A DNA stretch of 64,000 nucleotides from Bradyrhizobium diazoefficiens (GTDB lineage Bacteria > Pseudomonadota > Alphaproteobacteria > Rhizobiales > Xanthobacteraceae), in contig NZ_CP067102.1 of the NCBI RefSeq assembly GCF_016616885.1, positions 3,190,501-3,254,500 on the forward strand, given 5' to 3'. The first letter of the stretch is position 1. Each line of letters opens with the position of its first letter. This document shows positions 16,195 to 24,353 of the stretch, one piece after another. The notes below the pieces were generated by a model that was not told the DNA's origin, did not search any database, and saw only the letters and a list, made by a program, of their open reading frames with translations. Position numbers and translations under genes: made by a program.

Positions 16195-17799
16195 ATGAGC
16201 GCCGGCGCATCCCGTCTGCCAGAGACCGAGCGAGCGTCCGAGGGCGGCTCGCGCTACCGCCTGCGCGATCTCTTCACGCCGCTGGATACGCTGCTCGTCT
16301 CTGGCGGAGACCCGCGGCTGGCGCTCGATCCGAAAGAGCGCGTCAACGCCTATGGCTGCGCGCCATCGCCCGAACCCCAGATCTGGAATTTCGCCTCATC
16401 GACCGCATCGACGATCTCGCAAGCCGGCTATGACCGCGCTGCGCTGGCGCGCGAGGAGCTGGTCCACAAATCGTTGTTCGACGAAGTCGAGATCGCCTTC
16501 GACCGGCGCTGCGAGGACCTGCGCGACGAATTGCGCGGGCACTTTCAGCTGCCGCCGCGCGTCGATGTCGTGTTCTCGCCGTCGGGTACGGATTCCCAGC
16601 TCCATGCCTTGTTCCTGGCGCACGCGGCGCTCGGGGCGCCGCCAGTGACGATCGTGGTCGGCGCCGATCAGACCGGCAGCGGCACGGCGCATACCGCGCG
16701 CGGACACCATTTCAGCACGATGACGGCGAGCGGCGTTGCGGTGCGCAAGGACGCTGCGATCGCGGGCCTCGCCGGTGACAGCATCGCGGTGCCGCTGCTC
16801 GACGCCACGTTCGGCCTCGCGATGCGCACCGATGCGGATGCCGAGGTGATGCGTGCAATCGAGGACAGCCTCGCGCAAGGCCGGCGCGTACTGTTGCACG
16901 TTATGGATTCGTCAAAGCTCGGCTGGCGCGCGCCGAGTGCCGCCTGCCTCGATGAGATCGCGCGGCGCTGGCCGCGCAAGGTTCAGGTCGTCGTCGATGC
17001 CTGTCAGGCGCGGCTCGGCTGCCGCCGGCTGCGGTCCTATCTCGATCGCGGCTACATGGTGCTGATCACCGGTTCGAAGTTCTTTGGCGGGCCTGCCTTC
17101 AGCGGCGCGCTGCTGGTGCCGAAGGGCCTGTCGCGCGGGCTCGACCGGATCGAAGGCGTCGCGCCGGGCTTCTTCGACTATGTCGGCCGCTGCGACTGGC
17201 CGATGACGTGGACGGCACTGCGCTCGCGCTTCGAACGCCGTCCGAATTTCGGCCAGTGGCTGCGCTGGGAAGCGGCGCTGGCCGAGATCGGCAGTTACTA
17301 CGCCGTGCCCGGGGCGTTCCGCGCCAAGGCGCTCGCCGAGCTTGCGGCCGGCATCGACAGCATGATCGCGCTGTCGCCGTCGCTGCGCGCTGTCCCGGCA
17401 GCCTTCGACAAGGCGAATGCGGATGACGAGGAATTCGCGCAGCGTACGGTTTTTCCATTCACGCTGCTTCGTAACGGCAAGCCGGTGTCCATCGCCGATA
17501 CCGGCGCCGTCCATCGTGCGTTGGCGCGCGACATGAACGACGACATCGTCGGGAGCGCAGCGGACCGGCAGGTTGCCGCACAACGCTGTCTCGTCGGCCA
17601 GCCGGTGCGGCTGGAGCAACCGGACGGCGTGCCGCAGGCTGCGCTGCGGCTGTGTGTCGGCGCGCGGCTCGTCACCGACGCCTGGTCGGCCGACAGCGCA
17701 CAAGCGCAACGCAATGTGCAGCACATCCTCGATCGCATCGCCCACGTCCTGGTGAAGACCGAGCTGCTGCTTGACCAAGCCGCCGCTGTGCCGGCGTAG
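16195..17799 (+). CDS. PLP-dependent enzyme (fold type I), unknown reaction
   Basis: The 534-residue protein resembles class V aminotransferases and cysteine-desulfurase-like enzymes. It has a cofactor phosphate-binding turn (FSPSGTDSQLHALFL, about residue 130), the aspartate of VVVDACQARLG, and the Schiff-base lysine in LITGSKFFGGPAFSG (residue 295). The family name and substrate are not recognised. An alternative start at 16174 adds seven residues and overlaps the small frame before it. Neither start has a strong ribosome site, so coupling to the preceding frame is possible. An ATP-grasp gene follows after 16 bases, and a PLP decarboxylase gene after that, so a short amino-acid-derived pathway is likely. 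The cassette sits between flgL and flbT. Confidence 0.8.
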   Translation: MSAGASRLPETERASEGGSRYRLRDLFTPLDTLLVSGGDPRLALDPKERVNAYGCAPSPEPQIWNFASSTASTISQAGYDRAALAREELVHKSLFDEVEIAFDRRCEDLRDELRGHFQLPPRVDVVFSPSGTDSQLHALFLAHAALGAPPVTIVVGADQTGSGTAHTARGHHFSTMTASGVAVRKDAAIAGLAGDSIAVPLLDATFGLAMRTDADAEVMRAIEDSLAQGRRVLLHVMDSSKLGWRAPSAACLDEIARRWPRKVQVVVDACQARLGCRRLRSYLDRGYMVLITGSKFFGGPAFSGALLVPKGLSRGLDRIEGVAPGFFDYVGRCDWPMTWTALRSRFERRPNFGQWLRWEAALAEIGSYYAVPGAFRAKALAELAAGIDSMIALSPSLRAVPAAFDKANADDEEFAQRTVFPFTLLRNGKPVSIADTGAVHRALARDMNDDIVGSAADRQVAAQRCLVGQPVRLEQPDGVPQAALRLCVGARLVTDAWSADSAQAQRNVQHILDRIAHVLVKTELLLDQAAAVPA

Positions 17800-17815
17800 C
17801 CCTTATAGGTGTGAG

Positions 17816-19051
17816 ATGTTGCATCCGCTTGCCGCGCCGAACTTTGCCGACCGTATCGGCTTTGCGCATTTGACGCGCCAGGCCTTCGAGGGCGTCGATC
17901 TGCACCCGTTGCGAGAGCGGCTGCTGGCGCGGATCGCGGAGGGGACGGCGCAGGCGGGCGAGGGGCTCGATCTGTCCCTGATTGCCCAGCTTCAGGGCGA
18001 GAAGGAAGCCGGGCTGGTGATCCAGTCGGAGGTGCTCTCCTTCCACCAACTGTTTCGCACGCCCGCCGCAGTGCCGAAGCCGGGCTTGCGCGTGCTTGCG
18101 CTTGCAGCTGACATCGACATGGGCGGCAACACGCCGATCGAATTTTTGCTCGAAGGCTCCGATATCGAGCTCCTGACGCTTTATGTGACCAAGACAACGG
18201 GCTTGCCGGAGACGCTGCCTGATCACGATGTTGCCATCGTGGTCGCATCCGACTCCGAAGAATGCCGCGAGGCGCTGGCGCTGATCGAGAAGGCCGCGCC
18301 GCGCTGGCCGCGGCCGCTGCTCAATCGCCCCGAGTTGATCGGCAATCTCGATCGCGACAAGCTCTATCGGCTGCTGGCTGGCATCCCCGGCCTCGAAATT
18401 CCCGTGACCGCCAACGCGACGCGTGCGCAATTGACCGCTCTCTCGGAGGGGCGGATCGCTTGCGCGGAGATCTCGGGCGAATTGCACTTTCCGATGATCG
18501 TGCGGCCGCGCGGCACGCACGCCGGCGTCGGGCTGGCGAAGATCGACGATGCGGCGGCGCTCGCGGCCTATCTTGCCGAACGGCAGGAGCAGGACTTCTT
18601 CGTCGCGCGCTTCGTCAACTACGCGAGCCCCGATGGGCTCTATCGCAAAATTCGGCTCACGATGGTCGACGGCAAGCCTTATGCTTGCCACATGGCGATC
18701 GCGGATCGCTGGGACATCTGGTATCTCAACGCCTACATGGCGTTCAGCGAGGAGAAGCGCGCTGAAGAAGCCATCTTCATGCAGGACTTCGATCGCGCCT
18801 TCGCAGCACGTCACAAGGCTGCGCTCGATGAAATGAGCCGGCGCGTCGGCCTTGATTATTTCATCGTCGATTGCGCCGAGAACCAGAACGGCGAGCTTCT
18901 GGTGTTCGAGGCCGACAACACCGCCGTCGTGCACAACATGGATTCGCCCGTCGTGTTTCCGTACAAGCCGCCGCAGATGCGCAAGATCTTTGCCGCGTTC
19001 ACCGCGATGCTGTCGCGGCATGCAAAAGCGGGCGTGGGGAGTGCAGCATGA
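17816..19051 (+). CDS. ATP-grasp (RimK/glutathione-synthetase-like) ligase
   Basis: The 411-residue protein has an N-terminal domain with a Rossmann-like stretch (LRVLALAADIDMGGNTPIEFL, about residues 85-105) and a C-terminal ATP-grasp domain. Supporting segments are FPMIVRPRGTHAGVGLAKI (nucleotide-binding strand with glycine loop), DFFVARFVNY, and the metal-coordinating end GLDYFIVDCAE...LLVFEADNTAVVHNMD. Such enzymes join a carboxylate to an amine or thiol through an acyl phosphate. The start ATG at 17816 follows the previous stop by 16 bases. Its stop overlaps the next start (ATGA), indicating tight coupling with the decarboxylase. The substrate is unknown. Confidence 0.78.
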   Translation: MLHPLAAPNFADRIGFAHLTRQAFEGVDLHPLRERLLARIAEGTAQAGEGLDLSLIAQLQGEKEAGLVIQSEVLSFHQLFRTPAAVPKPGLRVLALAADIDMGGNTPIEFLLEGSDIELLTLYVTKTTGLPETLPDHDVAIVVASDSEECREALALIEKAAPRWPRPLLNRPELIGNLDRDKLYRLLAGIPGLEIPVTANATRAQLTALSEGRIACAEISGELHFPMIVRPRGTHAGVGLAKIDDAAALAAYLAERQEQDFFVARFVNYASPDGLYRKIRLTMVDGKPYACHMAIADRWDIWYLNAYMAFSEEKRAEEAIFMQDFDRAFAARHKAALDEMSRRVGLDYFIVDCAENQNGELLVFEADNTAVVHNMDSPVVFPYKPPQMRKIFAAFTAMLSRHAKAGVGSAA

Positions 19052-20544
19052 ACGAGATCATCCGCAACACGCAGGCATCCGTCACGAGCGGATCGCTCGA
19101 TCCGCAGGACTGGAGCGAGTTTCGTGCACTCGCCCATCGCATGCTGGACGAGGCGATCGACGGTATTGCCAATGTCCGCGCGCGTCCGGTCTGGCAGCCA
19201 ATCCCCGACGAGGTTCGCGCGGCGGTCCGGACCGACGTGCCGCGCGAAGCGACTTCTCTCGCGGATGTCTATCGCGAATTCTCCGAGAATGTCGCTCCTT
19301 ACGCGACCGGCAATGTTCATCCCGGCTTCATGGGCTGGGTGCACGGCGGCGGCACCGCCGTCGGCATGGTCGCGGAGATGCTCGCGGCCGGCCTCAATGC
19401 CAATGTCGGCGGCCGCGATCACATGCCGATCGAGGTCGAGCGCCAGATCGTCGCGTGGATGCGCGGCCTGTTCGGTTTTCCGCAAGGCGCGAGCGGCATT
19501 TTCGTCACCGGTACGTCGATGGCCAATCTGATGGCGGTGCTGGTTGCGCGCACGAGCGCGCTCGGCGCGCTGGCGCGGCAACACGGTATCGGCAATGACG
19601 GCGCCCTGCTCACGGCCTACGCGTCGAAGGCCGCGCATGGCTGCATCTCCCGCGCGATGGACATCGCAGGCTTCGGTACCGACGCGTTGCGGAAGATCGA
19701 TATCGATGCCGATCATCGCATCGATGTCGCTGCGCTGCGCGCGCAGATTGCGATCGATCGCGAGGTTGGCTTCAAGCCGTTCCTGGTCACGGCATCGGCC
19801 GGCACCGTCGACATCGGCGCGATCGACGATCTCAGGGCGGTCGCGGATTTGTGCCGCGAAGAAGGCATCTGGTTTCATGTCGATGGCGCCTTCGGTGCGC
19901 TCGCGATCCTCTCGCCCGAGCTCGCGCCGTTGCTCGAGGGCATCGAGCTCGCGGATTCGATCGCGCTCGACTTCCACAAATGGGGGCAGGTGCCCTATGA
20001 TGCCGGCTTCCTGCTGGTGCGCGACGGCGAGCGGCATCGGCAGGCCTTTGCGCAGCCGGCGGCTTATCTGAGCCGCGAGGCGAGGGGGCTTGCGGCCGGT
20101 GCTGTCTGGCCGTGCGATCTCGGTCCGGATCTGTCGCGCGGTTTCCGCGCGCTGAAGACGTGGTTCACGCTGAAGACATTCGGCACCGACCGGCTGGGTG
20201 CGGTGATCGCGCGCAGCTGCGCGCTCGCAAAATATCTCGAGACGCGCGTGCTCGCCGAGCCCCGGCTCGAGCTGCTCGCGCCGGTCAATCTCAACATCGT
20301 CTGCTTCCGCTATCGCGCGAGCGATGCGGTCAATCGCGAGATCGTCGCCGATGTCCAGGAGTCCGGCATCGCCGCACCGTCAAGCACGACGCTGGATGGC
20401 AAGTTCGCGATCCGTGCCGCCATCGTCAATCATCGCACCGCCGAGACGGATATCGACGCGCTGGTGTCGGCCGTGCTCAAGTTCGGTGCGCAGCGGACCG
20501 GCGGATTGATCGAGGTTGATGCGCCGCCGCTCGCGGCGCAGTAA
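19048..20544 (+). CDS. PLP-dependent decarboxylase (group II, aromatic/glutamate type)
   Basis: The 498-residue protein belongs to the group II decarboxylases. It has YATGNVHPGFMGWVHGGGT for the substrate side, FVTGTSMANLMAVLVARTSA for the cofactor phosphate, VDGAFGALA for the aspartate, and DFHKWGQVPYDAG with the PLP lysine at residue 311. These enzymes convert an L-amino acid to an amine. Aromatic, glutamate and 2,4-diaminobutyrate decarboxylases all look like this, and I cannot assign the amino acid. It is translationally coupled to the ATP-grasp gene and is followed by a strong bidirectional terminator, so it is the last gene of the cassette. Confidence 0.85.
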   Translation: MNEIIRNTQASVTSGSLDPQDWSEFRALAHRMLDEAIDGIANVRARPVWQPIPDEVRAAVRTDVPREATSLADVYREFSENVAPYATGNVHPGFMGWVHGGGTAVGMVAEMLAAGLNANVGGRDHMPIEVERQIVAWMRGLFGFPQGASGIFVTGTSMANLMAVLVARTSALGALARQHGIGNDGALLTAYASKAAHGCISRAMDIAGFGTDALRKIDIDADHRIDVAALRAQIAIDREVGFKPFLVTASAGTVDIGAIDDLRAVADLCREEGIWFHVDGAFGALAILSPELAPLLEGIELADSIALDFHKWGQVPYDAGFLLVRDGERHRQAFAQPAAYLSREARGLAAGAVWPCDLGPDLSRGFRALKTWFTLKTFGTDRLGAVIARSCALAKYLETRVLAEPRLELLAPVNLNIVCFRYRASDAVNREIVADVQESGIAAPSSTTLDGKFAIRAAIVNHRTAETDIDALVSAVLKFGAQRTGGLIEVDAPPLAAQ

Positions 20545-20561
20545 GGCCAACGGCGGCTGAA

Positions 20562-20600
20562 ACGAAAAACGCCCCGGACCTTGTCCGGGGCGTTTTTCGT
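20562..20600. terminator. Bidirectional rho-independent terminator
   Basis: An 18-base perfect stem (20562-20579 with 20583-20600) has a three-base loop, a GCCCCGGAC core, and A5/T5 runs on either side. It can stop transcription from both directions. It lies between the convergent decarboxylase and flbT genes. Confidence 0.93.
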
Positions 20601-20619
20601 TCGGATGCGCGAAGCTTGC

Positions 20620-21045
20620 TCAGACGGCCGAGCCGACGTCGCCTTTGGGATGCGTGGCCTCGTACTGGTCCCGCAGCTTCGTTTCATAGGCGATCAGCTT
20701 GCGGGCTTCCTTGAGCGCCCGGTAGAGATCGCCGCTCATGATGTTGTTGTTGATGCCCTCGATGATCGGCCAGGCGCTCGGCACGGCGGTGACGATGTCG
20801 CGCACCAGGTTGAAATAGGTGCCGTGCTGGGTCTGCGGATCCGGCGAGATGTACATCAGCTGCACCGCCAGATAGACGAGCTTGGCCGGCGTGTCGGCGG
20901 TCTCGGGCGTGAGGATGTCGCGTTCGCGCAGGATCGGCACGTTCTCGCCGTCGATCAGGAGGCGGGCGCGCTGGTCGGTATTAGTGATCACGCAGTTGCC
21001 GACGATGATGCGTTCGTGCGGTCTGAGCTCGACTTTGAGGGCCAC
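20620..21045 (-). CDS. flbT: Flagellin-control protein FlbT, copy 1
   Basis: The 141-residue protein aligns by eye with the second copy at 27053 (both start MALKVEL-P-ERII-G and share LITNTD/SD, PILRE-D-LT-ETA-TP). FlbT binds the 5' untranslated region of flagellin mRNA in Caulobacter and promotes its decay when hook assembly is incomplete. It works against FlaF. This copy has a longer acidic tail (TKLRDQYEATHPKGDVGSAV). It is transcribed away from the flagellin gene at 21372, about 325 bases apart. Which copy is functional, or whether each serves a different flagellin, is unknown. Confidence 0.92.
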   Translation of the reverse strand: MALKVELRPHERIIVGNCVITNTDQRARLLIDGENVPILRERDILTPETADTPAKLVYLAVQLMYISPDPQTQHGTYFNLVRDIVTAVPSAWPIIEGINNNIMSGDLYRALKEARKLIAYETKLRDQYEATHPKGDVGSAV

Positions 21046-21371
21046 GCCTGTTCTCCATCAACGCTTCGGTAACGAGCGACTGTCGCGCAGCTTTCGTGGA
21101 CGGCTGCCGGCCGCGATTTGGCACGTGAGTGATAACTCCTGCAACCTGTTCGTTGCTCATTAACCACGATGATTGGCGTGCGATGGGCCGCCGCCGTCGA
21201 CTCCATCAAGTTTTCGAACGATTTTCATCCTTCCTAAAGCATGAGTTCCGAAGCCCGCGGGGATCGGGGCATCCTATCGGTCCGATTCAGGTTTCGTTGA
21301 TCAGTTGCTTCGTAGCGTCGGGGTACTCGGCCAAGAAGGCCGAAGTTGCGTAAAGCCAGAAAGGTTGTTTC
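21046..21371 (+). promoter_or_regulatory. flbT/flagellin divergent control region and flagellin leader
   Basis: This 326-base region holds no gene that I can support. It has one CtrA half-site (TTAACC at 21160-21165) and a weak GG-N10-GC pair (TTGGCGTGCGATGGGC near 21173) that lacks a good -12 element. The last 40 bases, CGGCCAAGAAGGCCGAAG through CCAGAAAGG, are shared in modified form with the leader of the second flagellin gene. They may form the region through which FlbT acts. The promoter itself was not identified. Confidence 0.4.
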
Positions 21372-22622
21372 ATGTCTCTGTCCAACATCACGCTCTCTGC
21401 GTCGGTCCGCCAGAACCTGCTCTCGCTGCAGGGCACCGCTGATCTGCTCGCGACCACGCAGAGCCGTCTCGCCACCGGCAAGAAGGTCAACAGCGCGCTC
21501 GACAATCCGACCAACTTCTTCACCGCCGCCGGTCTCGACTCCCGCGCCAGCGACATCAGCAACTTGCTCGACAGCATCGGCAATGGCGTGCAGGTCCTGC
21601 AGGCCGCCAACACCGGCATCACCTCGCTGTCGAAGCTGGTCGATACCGCGAAGTCGATCGCCAACCAGGTGCTGCAGCAGCCCTCCGGCTACACCTCAAA
21701 GGCCACCTTCACCAGCGCCGCGCCGACCGGTGCCGGTCCGCTGTCTGTCGCGGGTACGGCAACCGATCTGACCGTCGGCGGCACGAACTCGCTGGGTGGC
21801 CAGGCCATCAAGTTCGATACGGCCGCGGGCACCACCACGATCACGCTCGGCTCCGCCGCGAACCAGGTCAACACGATCACCGGCCTCAACAGCGCGCTTT
21901 CGGCGGCGGGTATTCAGCTGACCGCAAGCGTCAACACCAACGGCTCGCTGACCTTCACCTCGTCCAACGATGCGGCATCCCAGGTCATCACCAACGGTGC
22001 TGCCTATGTCGCCCCGGCCGCCACGGCGTCGAGCTCGGTAAACATCGACACCACCAGCGGTGCAGCATTCACCGCCGGAACGATCGTCGCCGCGGTTGCC
22101 GACCCGGTGTCGCAGGCCACGCGCTCGTCGCTGGTCAGCCAGTACAACCAGATCATCACGCAGATCACCACCACGGCGCAGGACTCGTCGTTCAATGGCA
22201 TCAACCTGCTGAATGGCGACTCGCTGAAGCTGGTGTTCGACGAAACCGGCAAATCGGCGACGACGATTACAGGCGTGACCTTCAATCCGGCCGGTCTCGG
22301 CCTGAAGTCGCTCACCGCCGGTAACGACTTCATCGACAACACTGCAACCAACACCGTCCTGACGGCGCTCAACACCGCCAGCGTCACGCTGCGGTCGCAG
22401 GCGTCGGCTTTCGGTGCCAACCTGTCGATCGTGCAGATTCGTCAGGACTTCAACAAGAGCCTGATCAACGTGCTGCAGACCGGTTCGTCCGCCCTGACGC
22501 TGGCCGACTCCAACGAGGAAGCGGCCAACAGCCAGGCGCTGTCGACCCGCCAGTCGATTGCGACGTCCGCGCTGTCGCTCGCCAACCAGTCGCAGCAGAG
22601 CGTTCTGCAGCTGCTGCGCTGA
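21372..22622 (+). CDS. fliC: Flagellin, copy 1
   Basis: The 416-residue flagellin has the conserved D0/D1 N-terminus (QNLLSLQGTADLLATTQSRL, then ATGKKVNSALDNPTNFF) and C-terminus (RQDFNKSLINVLQTGSSALT through LANQSQQSVLQLLR). The central domain (about residues 105-290) is Thr/Ser/Ala-rich with no cysteines and would face outward. It differs from the copy at 22909 by about 20 residues by my count. A hairpin terminator follows within 30 bases, so it is probably monocistronic. It is larger than the roughly 275-residue flagellins of Caulobacter. Confidence 0.95.
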   Translation: MSLSNITLSASVRQNLLSLQGTADLLATTQSRLATGKKVNSALDNPTNFFTAAGLDSRASDISNLLDSIGNGVQVLQAANTGITSLSKLVDTAKSIANQVLQQPSGYTSKATFTSAAPTGAGPLSVAGTATDLTVGGTNSLGGQAIKFDTAAGTTTITLGSAANQVNTITGLNSALSAAGIQLTASVNTNGSLTFTSSNDAASQVITNGAAYVAPAATASSSVNIDTTSGAAFTAGTIVAAVADPVSQATRSSLVSQYNQIITQITTTAQDSSFNGINLLNGDSLKLVFDETGKSATTITGVTFNPAGLGLKSLTAGNDFIDNTATNTVLTALNTASVTLRSQASAFGANLSIVQIRQDFNKSLINVLQTGSSALTLADSNEEAANSQALSTRQSIATSALSLANQSQQSVLQLLR

Positions 22623-22650
22623 GCCTGGCGCAATTCTCGATCTGGAAGAG

Positions 22651-22676
22651 CGGCGGGGCCTCGGCCCCGCCGTTTT
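22651..22676 (+). terminator. Rho-independent terminator of flagellin 1
   Basis: A ten-base stem (CGGCGGGGCC at 22651-22660, GGCCCCGCCG at 22663-22672) with a two-base loop is followed by TTTTCTT, 29 bases after the stop codon. Confidence 0.9.
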
Positions 22677-22768
22677 CTTCTCTTGCGCTGCAGTTTGTGT
22701 TTTCCGGAATCGTTCGAGGCCTGGCCCCGGGGAGGCTGCTTGACCGATCGACCGGTCTTGACCGTTTG

Positions 22769-22806
22769 TTAACCATAAGTTTTCGAAAGCGCCTCGGGCG
22801 TTAACC
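22769..22806 (+). promoter_or_regulatory. Two CtrA half-sites ahead of flagellin 2
   Basis: TTAACC occurs at 22769-22774 and 22801-22806, about 100-140 bases before the flagellin ATG. The first is followed at N7 spacing by TTTT rather than TTAA, so this is not a canonical full box. Weak or cooperative binding is possible. No clear sigma-54 element was found between here and the gene. Confidence 0.35.
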
Positions 22807-22908
22807 AAGACCGGCCTGCTTTATCCTTTGTTGACCATAGGGTCCCTAGGGTTTCCCCATGCGCGGCCAAGGAAGGCCCGCTGAGTTACACCAGAAAGGT
22901 CGTTTCGC

Positions 22909-24159
22909 ATGTCTCTGTCCAACATCACGCTCTCCGCGGCGGTCCGCCAGAACCTGCTCTCGCTGCAGGGCACCGCTGATCTGCTCGCGACCACGCAGGG
23001 CCGTCTCGCCACCGGCAAGAAGGTCAACAGCGCGCTCGACAATCCGACCAACTTCTTCACCGCCGCCGGTCTCGACGCCCGCGCCAGCGACATCAGCAAT
23101 TTGCTCGACAGCATCGGCAACGGCGTGCAGGTCCTGCAGGCCGCCAATACCGGCATCACCTCGCTGTCGAAGCTGGTCGATACCGCGAAGTCGATCGCCA
23201 ACCAGGTGCTGCAGCAGCCCTCCGGCTACACCTCAAAGGCCACCTTCACCAGCGCCGCGCCGACCGGTGCCGGTCCGCTGTCTGTCGCGGGTACGGCAAC
23301 CGATCTGACCGTTGGCGGCACGAACTCGCTGGGTGGCCAGGCCATCAAGTTCGATACGGCCGCGGGCACCACCACGATCACGCTCGGCTCCGCCGCGAAC
23401 CAGGTCAACACGATCACCGGCCTCAACAGCGCGCTTTCGGCGGCGGGTATTCAGCTGATCGCAAGCATCAATACCAACGGCTCGCTGACCTTCACCTCGT
23501 CCAATGATGCGGCATCCCAGGTCATCACCAACGGTGCTGCCTATGTCGCCCCGCCCGTCACGGCGTCGACCTCGGTAAATATCGACACCACCAGCGGTGC
23601 AGCATTCACCGCCGGAACGATCGTCGCCGCAGTTGCCGACCCGGTGTCGCAGGCCACGCGCTCGTCGCTGGTCAGCCAGTACAACCAGATCATCACGCAG
23701 ATCACCACCACGGCGCAGGACGCTTCGTTCAACGGCATCAACCTGCTGAATGGCGACTCGCTGAAGCTGGTGTTCGACGAAACCGGCAAGTCGACCGTGA
23801 CGATTGCGGGCGTGACCTTCAATCCGAACGGTCTCGGCCTGAAGTCGCTCACCGCGGGTAGCGACTTCATCGACAACAGTGCAACCAACACCGTCCTGAC
23901 GGCGCTCAACACCGCCAGCGTCACTCTGCGGTCGCAGGCGTCGGCTTTCGGCGCCAACCTGTCGATCGTGCAGATCCGCCAGGACTTCAACAAGAACATC
24001 ATCAACGTGCTGCAGACCGGTTCGTCCGCCCTGACGCTGGCCGACTCCAACGAGGAAGCGGCCAACAGCCAGGCGCTGTCGACCCGCCAGTCGATTGCGA
24101 CGTCCGCGCTGTCGCTCGCCAACACGTCGCAGCAGGGCGTTCTGCAGCTGCTGCGCTGA
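22909..24159 (+). CDS. fliC: Flagellin, copy 2
   Basis: This 416-residue protein is a near-duplicate of the gene at 21372. The length is the same, the ends are the same, and the first part of the central domain is almost base-for-base identical (about 260 bases from the segment encoding QQPSGYTSKATF). Differences cluster around residues 185-215 and 285-325 and in the last helix (LANTSQQGVLQLLR). The duplication includes the leader (GGCCAAGGAAGGCC and CCAGAAAGGTCG). Its terminator sequence differs from that of copy 1. Confidence 0.95.
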   Translation: MSLSNITLSAAVRQNLLSLQGTADLLATTQGRLATGKKVNSALDNPTNFFTAAGLDARASDISNLLDSIGNGVQVLQAANTGITSLSKLVDTAKSIANQVLQQPSGYTSKATFTSAAPTGAGPLSVAGTATDLTVGGTNSLGGQAIKFDTAAGTTTITLGSAANQVNTITGLNSALSAAGIQLIASINTNGSLTFTSSNDAASQVITNGAAYVAPPVTASTSVNIDTTSGAAFTAGTIVAAVADPVSQATRSSLVSQYNQIITQITTTAQDASFNGINLLNGDSLKLVFDETGKSTVTIAGVTFNPNGLGLKSLTAGSDFIDNSATNTVLTALNTASVTLRSQASAFGANLSIVQIRQDFNKNIINVLQTGSSALTLADSNEEAANSQALSTRQSIATSALSLANTSQQGVLQLLR

Positions 24160-24183
24160 GTTCGACGGATAGCTGAAAACCAG

Positions 24184-24211
24184 GCGGCGGGACCTTGGTC
24201 CCGCCGCTTTT
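24184..24211 (+). terminator. Rho-independent terminator of flagellin 2
   Basis: An 11-base stem (GCGGCGGGACC at 24184-24194, GGTCCCGCCGC at 24197-24207) with a two-base loop is followed by TTTT. Confidence 0.9.
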
Positions 24212-24295
24212 CTATTGACCGGACCAGTTTGAGAGTTGGCCAGGAATATCTCGTTGGATCGTTTCCGAGGCTGTAATGCCCGGGAATCCAGCGAC

Positions 24296-24326
24296 GAAAA
24301 AAGCGGCAGGACAAAGCCCTGCCGCT
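24296..24326 (-). terminator. Rho-independent terminator of flagellin 3
   Basis: On the minus strand, AGCGGCAGG (24326-24318) pairs with CCTGCCGCT (24310-24302), followed by a run of six T. It is 28 bases beyond the stop of the inverted flagellin gene and faces the plus-strand terminator at 24184. Confidence 0.88.
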
Positions 24327-24353
24327 TGTCGCGAGCGCTGCGGAGACGAGCCG

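Noticed and set aside
16010..16198. A 62-codon frame overlapping the possible 41-residue gene
   Set aside because: Its Cys/Arg-rich composition and poor start argue against it; the other frame at 16059 has the better ribosome site.
21170..21190. A GG-N10-GC pair ahead of flagellin 1 as a sigma-54 promoter
   Set aside because: The -12 side reads GGGC instead of TTGC and it is almost 200 bases from the gene, so it was not called.
22731..22750. A GG-N10-GC pair ahead of flagellin 2
   Set aside because: It lies in a GC-rich run without the TTGC core and matches only the two dinucleotides.
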